64,000 bases of DNA from Diphasiastrum complanatum (Eukaryota > Streptophyta > Lycopodiopsida > Lycopodiales > Lycopodiaceae): NCBI GenBank assembly GCA_029204225.1, contig CM055112.1, positions 193,001-257,000 on the forward strand, read 5' to 3'. The notes under the pieces were generated by a model. It saw only the letters and a list, made by a program, of their open reading frames with translations, was not told where the DNA came from and did not search any database. A program made the position numbers and the translations under genes. Shown here piece after piece: positions 62,500 to 64,000 of this stretch (position 1 is its first letter; each line of letters begins with the position of its first letter).

Positions 62500-63189
62500 A
62501 ACATTCAAAAAGGAGTGTTGGAAATGGTGAACTCATGCAACCATTCCCTGGCGCTCCATGAAGACGAAACGAAGGACGAAAGAAAAGTGTTCGTCCCTAC
62601 AACGAAAAGACACCCTGGACAGAGAGCACGAATCGAAGGAAAACAATTCGATCTCACAGGTGGCAGCTTGATGAGCGTGGAGTCTTGGACTACCACGCTC
62701 AGCCGCCAAGGTCCACGTCATCAGGAGATAACTAACTAATAATCTAGAATTAAGTGTGTCTTTTAAACTGTTACTTAGTGACCTTATAGTGTTTCTAGAT
62801 AGATGATAAAATAGAATGAACAAAAACTATTCGATATATAAACAGAAGAAAAGATAGTCACGTCTAAGCACTATGAGCTATGCATGAAAGTTTACCAACG
62901 AGCAGAACATAGCCGATTCGTGAGAGGAGCGACAGGCCGCCAATGAGTGAGACATTGATCAACTTTCAATTAACGAAAATACAAATTACAATTGTTCTCT
63001 TCTCTCGATCTTTTGTTATTCATGTCGTTTCTTTGATAGAATGATTTGTGTCTATGGTCAGTAGTTGTTTGCTTAGGATCCTACATTAATTCCGCAAGCT
63101 AACCCAAAGCAAAAGTTAGGTGCAAACAAGATCAAGAGCTGTGCCTGACAAAACAAAAACAATCGAGAAAATCTACAACAACGTCTTCT
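62500..63189. other. No gene seen; probable 3' LTR area of the outer copia element
   Basis: Follows the RNase H end of the outer element. No LTR partner is recognised because the element's 5' end is missing. Confidence 0.4.
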
Positions 63190-63375
63190 ATTTTTTCTTT
63201 TAGTAACTCCATTCTACTGAGGAGTATAAGAACATGAAAACTCTCTTTGTATTCCCTCTTGCTCACAATAGTCATTAAACTTATTAGAGGTATATTCACC
63301 TCCACTATCACATCTCAAAGCTTTTAGTTTGATAGAAAACTGCTTTTCAACATATGCTTTGAATGCAAGAAATCA
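63190..63375 (-). pseudogene. Copia integrase scrap
   Basis: On the minus strand AYVEKQFSIKLKALRCDSGG, EYTSNKFNDYCEQEGIQR and, in the next frame, NGVTKRKN. CDSGGEY keeps the catalytic Asp; the Glu expected before RKN is Lys. No other domain of this element is in the window. From 63376 to 63696 nothing is recognised. Confidence 0.8.
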
Positions 63376-63693
63376 GAAACCATGGTGGGGTGTGCTTCTT
63401 CCTAACCATAGATTAGTTTGTGCTTCTTGTGGATGGTGTGGATTGCAATCCTGTCCTTTGCAAGTAGCCAATAGGAAGCAAGGGGCAAGGCCCACCCCAA
63501 AGATAAAAAGGCACCATTTGTAACCATTTTTCATGCTTAATGAGAAGGAAGAATTTTGGAGAGCAAACATTCTCATTTGGTATTAACTCTTGCCAATGTC
63601 ATTGTGTTGGTTTCTCTTTTTTTCTCTATTTTCATTGTTCTTGGTTTCATTAGTTAAAGCTTTTCCATTAGCATAATGAGCAATTGAGCTAAC

Positions 63694-63863
<170 letters not shown>

Positions 63864-64000
63864 GCAACTTGGCTAAGTTAGGTCCCTATCTTAGTGTTCT
63901 AATCCATTTGACAGGCGGAGGGCTGCTCACCATCTACTTGCTACACCCTACAGTGGCGTTGTTGTTAGGAATAGGAATCACTAACTAGTTATAGTTGCAT

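Overview
The window looks like a stretch of a large, repeat-dominated land-plant nuclear genome. The support is: spliced gene fragments with short GT-AG introns; a plant-type secreted GH9 endoglucanase; Ty1/copia and Ty3/gypsy retrotransposons with plant-style primer sites (TGGTATCAGAGC, matching the 3' end of initiator tRNA-Met); an Arabidopsis-type TTTAGGG repeat pair; and long (TC)n tracts. The mix of decayed retroelements and odd transposon-like genes would suit a fern or lycophyte, but I cannot name the species and hold that guess weakly. Many open frames here begin at TTG or GTG or simply read into introns, so splice sites and homology were used rather than ORF starts.

Layout. 1-6.9 kb: two broken copies of one GH9 endo-1,4-beta-glucanase gene facing away from each other as a large inverted duplication; a 1.04-kb tandem duplication of exon 1 and its upstream region sits between them. 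6.9-11.5 kb: Ty3/gypsy debris plus a copia integrase scrap. 11.5-16.3 kb: AT-rich sequence without recognisable genes, ending in an LTR. 16.3-17.3 kb: a decayed gene with a DUF7869-like domain. 19.6-24.25 kb: a copia element (gag to RT) truncated at its 3' end.

24.25-32.5 kb: an island with no recognisable retroelement. It holds a transposase-like spliced pseudogene, a minus-strand spliced gene remnant of unknown family, a dense ACGTG/CATGTG array flanked by eight copies of a ~19-bp motif, and a plus-strand pseudogene. That pseudogene reads as a CENH3-like histone H3 followed in the same frame by a linker and then, after frameshifts and introns, a Ulp1-like cysteine protease. A spliced minus-strand ORF without stops and a CID-domain (CHERP-like) gene fragment complete the island. 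This is the most interesting part of the window.

32.6-63.4 kb: a pile of nested and truncated copia elements in both orientations, with one gypsy scrap. Clear events are a copia element with both LTRs (40.8-46.05 kb) lying between two pieces of minus-strand copia sequence, and another copia element (57.16-61.51 kb) inserted with a 5-bp target duplication exactly inside the reverse-transcriptase xVDD motif of an older copia element. The right end of this second insert is a near-perfect 98-bp-arm palindrome of its own LTR terminus. Palindromes of the form CACACGTGTG recur in several LTRs and resemble the array at 27.5-27.8 kb. Nearly all coding regions in the window are pseudogenes; the only one without a visible defect is the unassigned spliced ORF at 30.7-31.6 kb.
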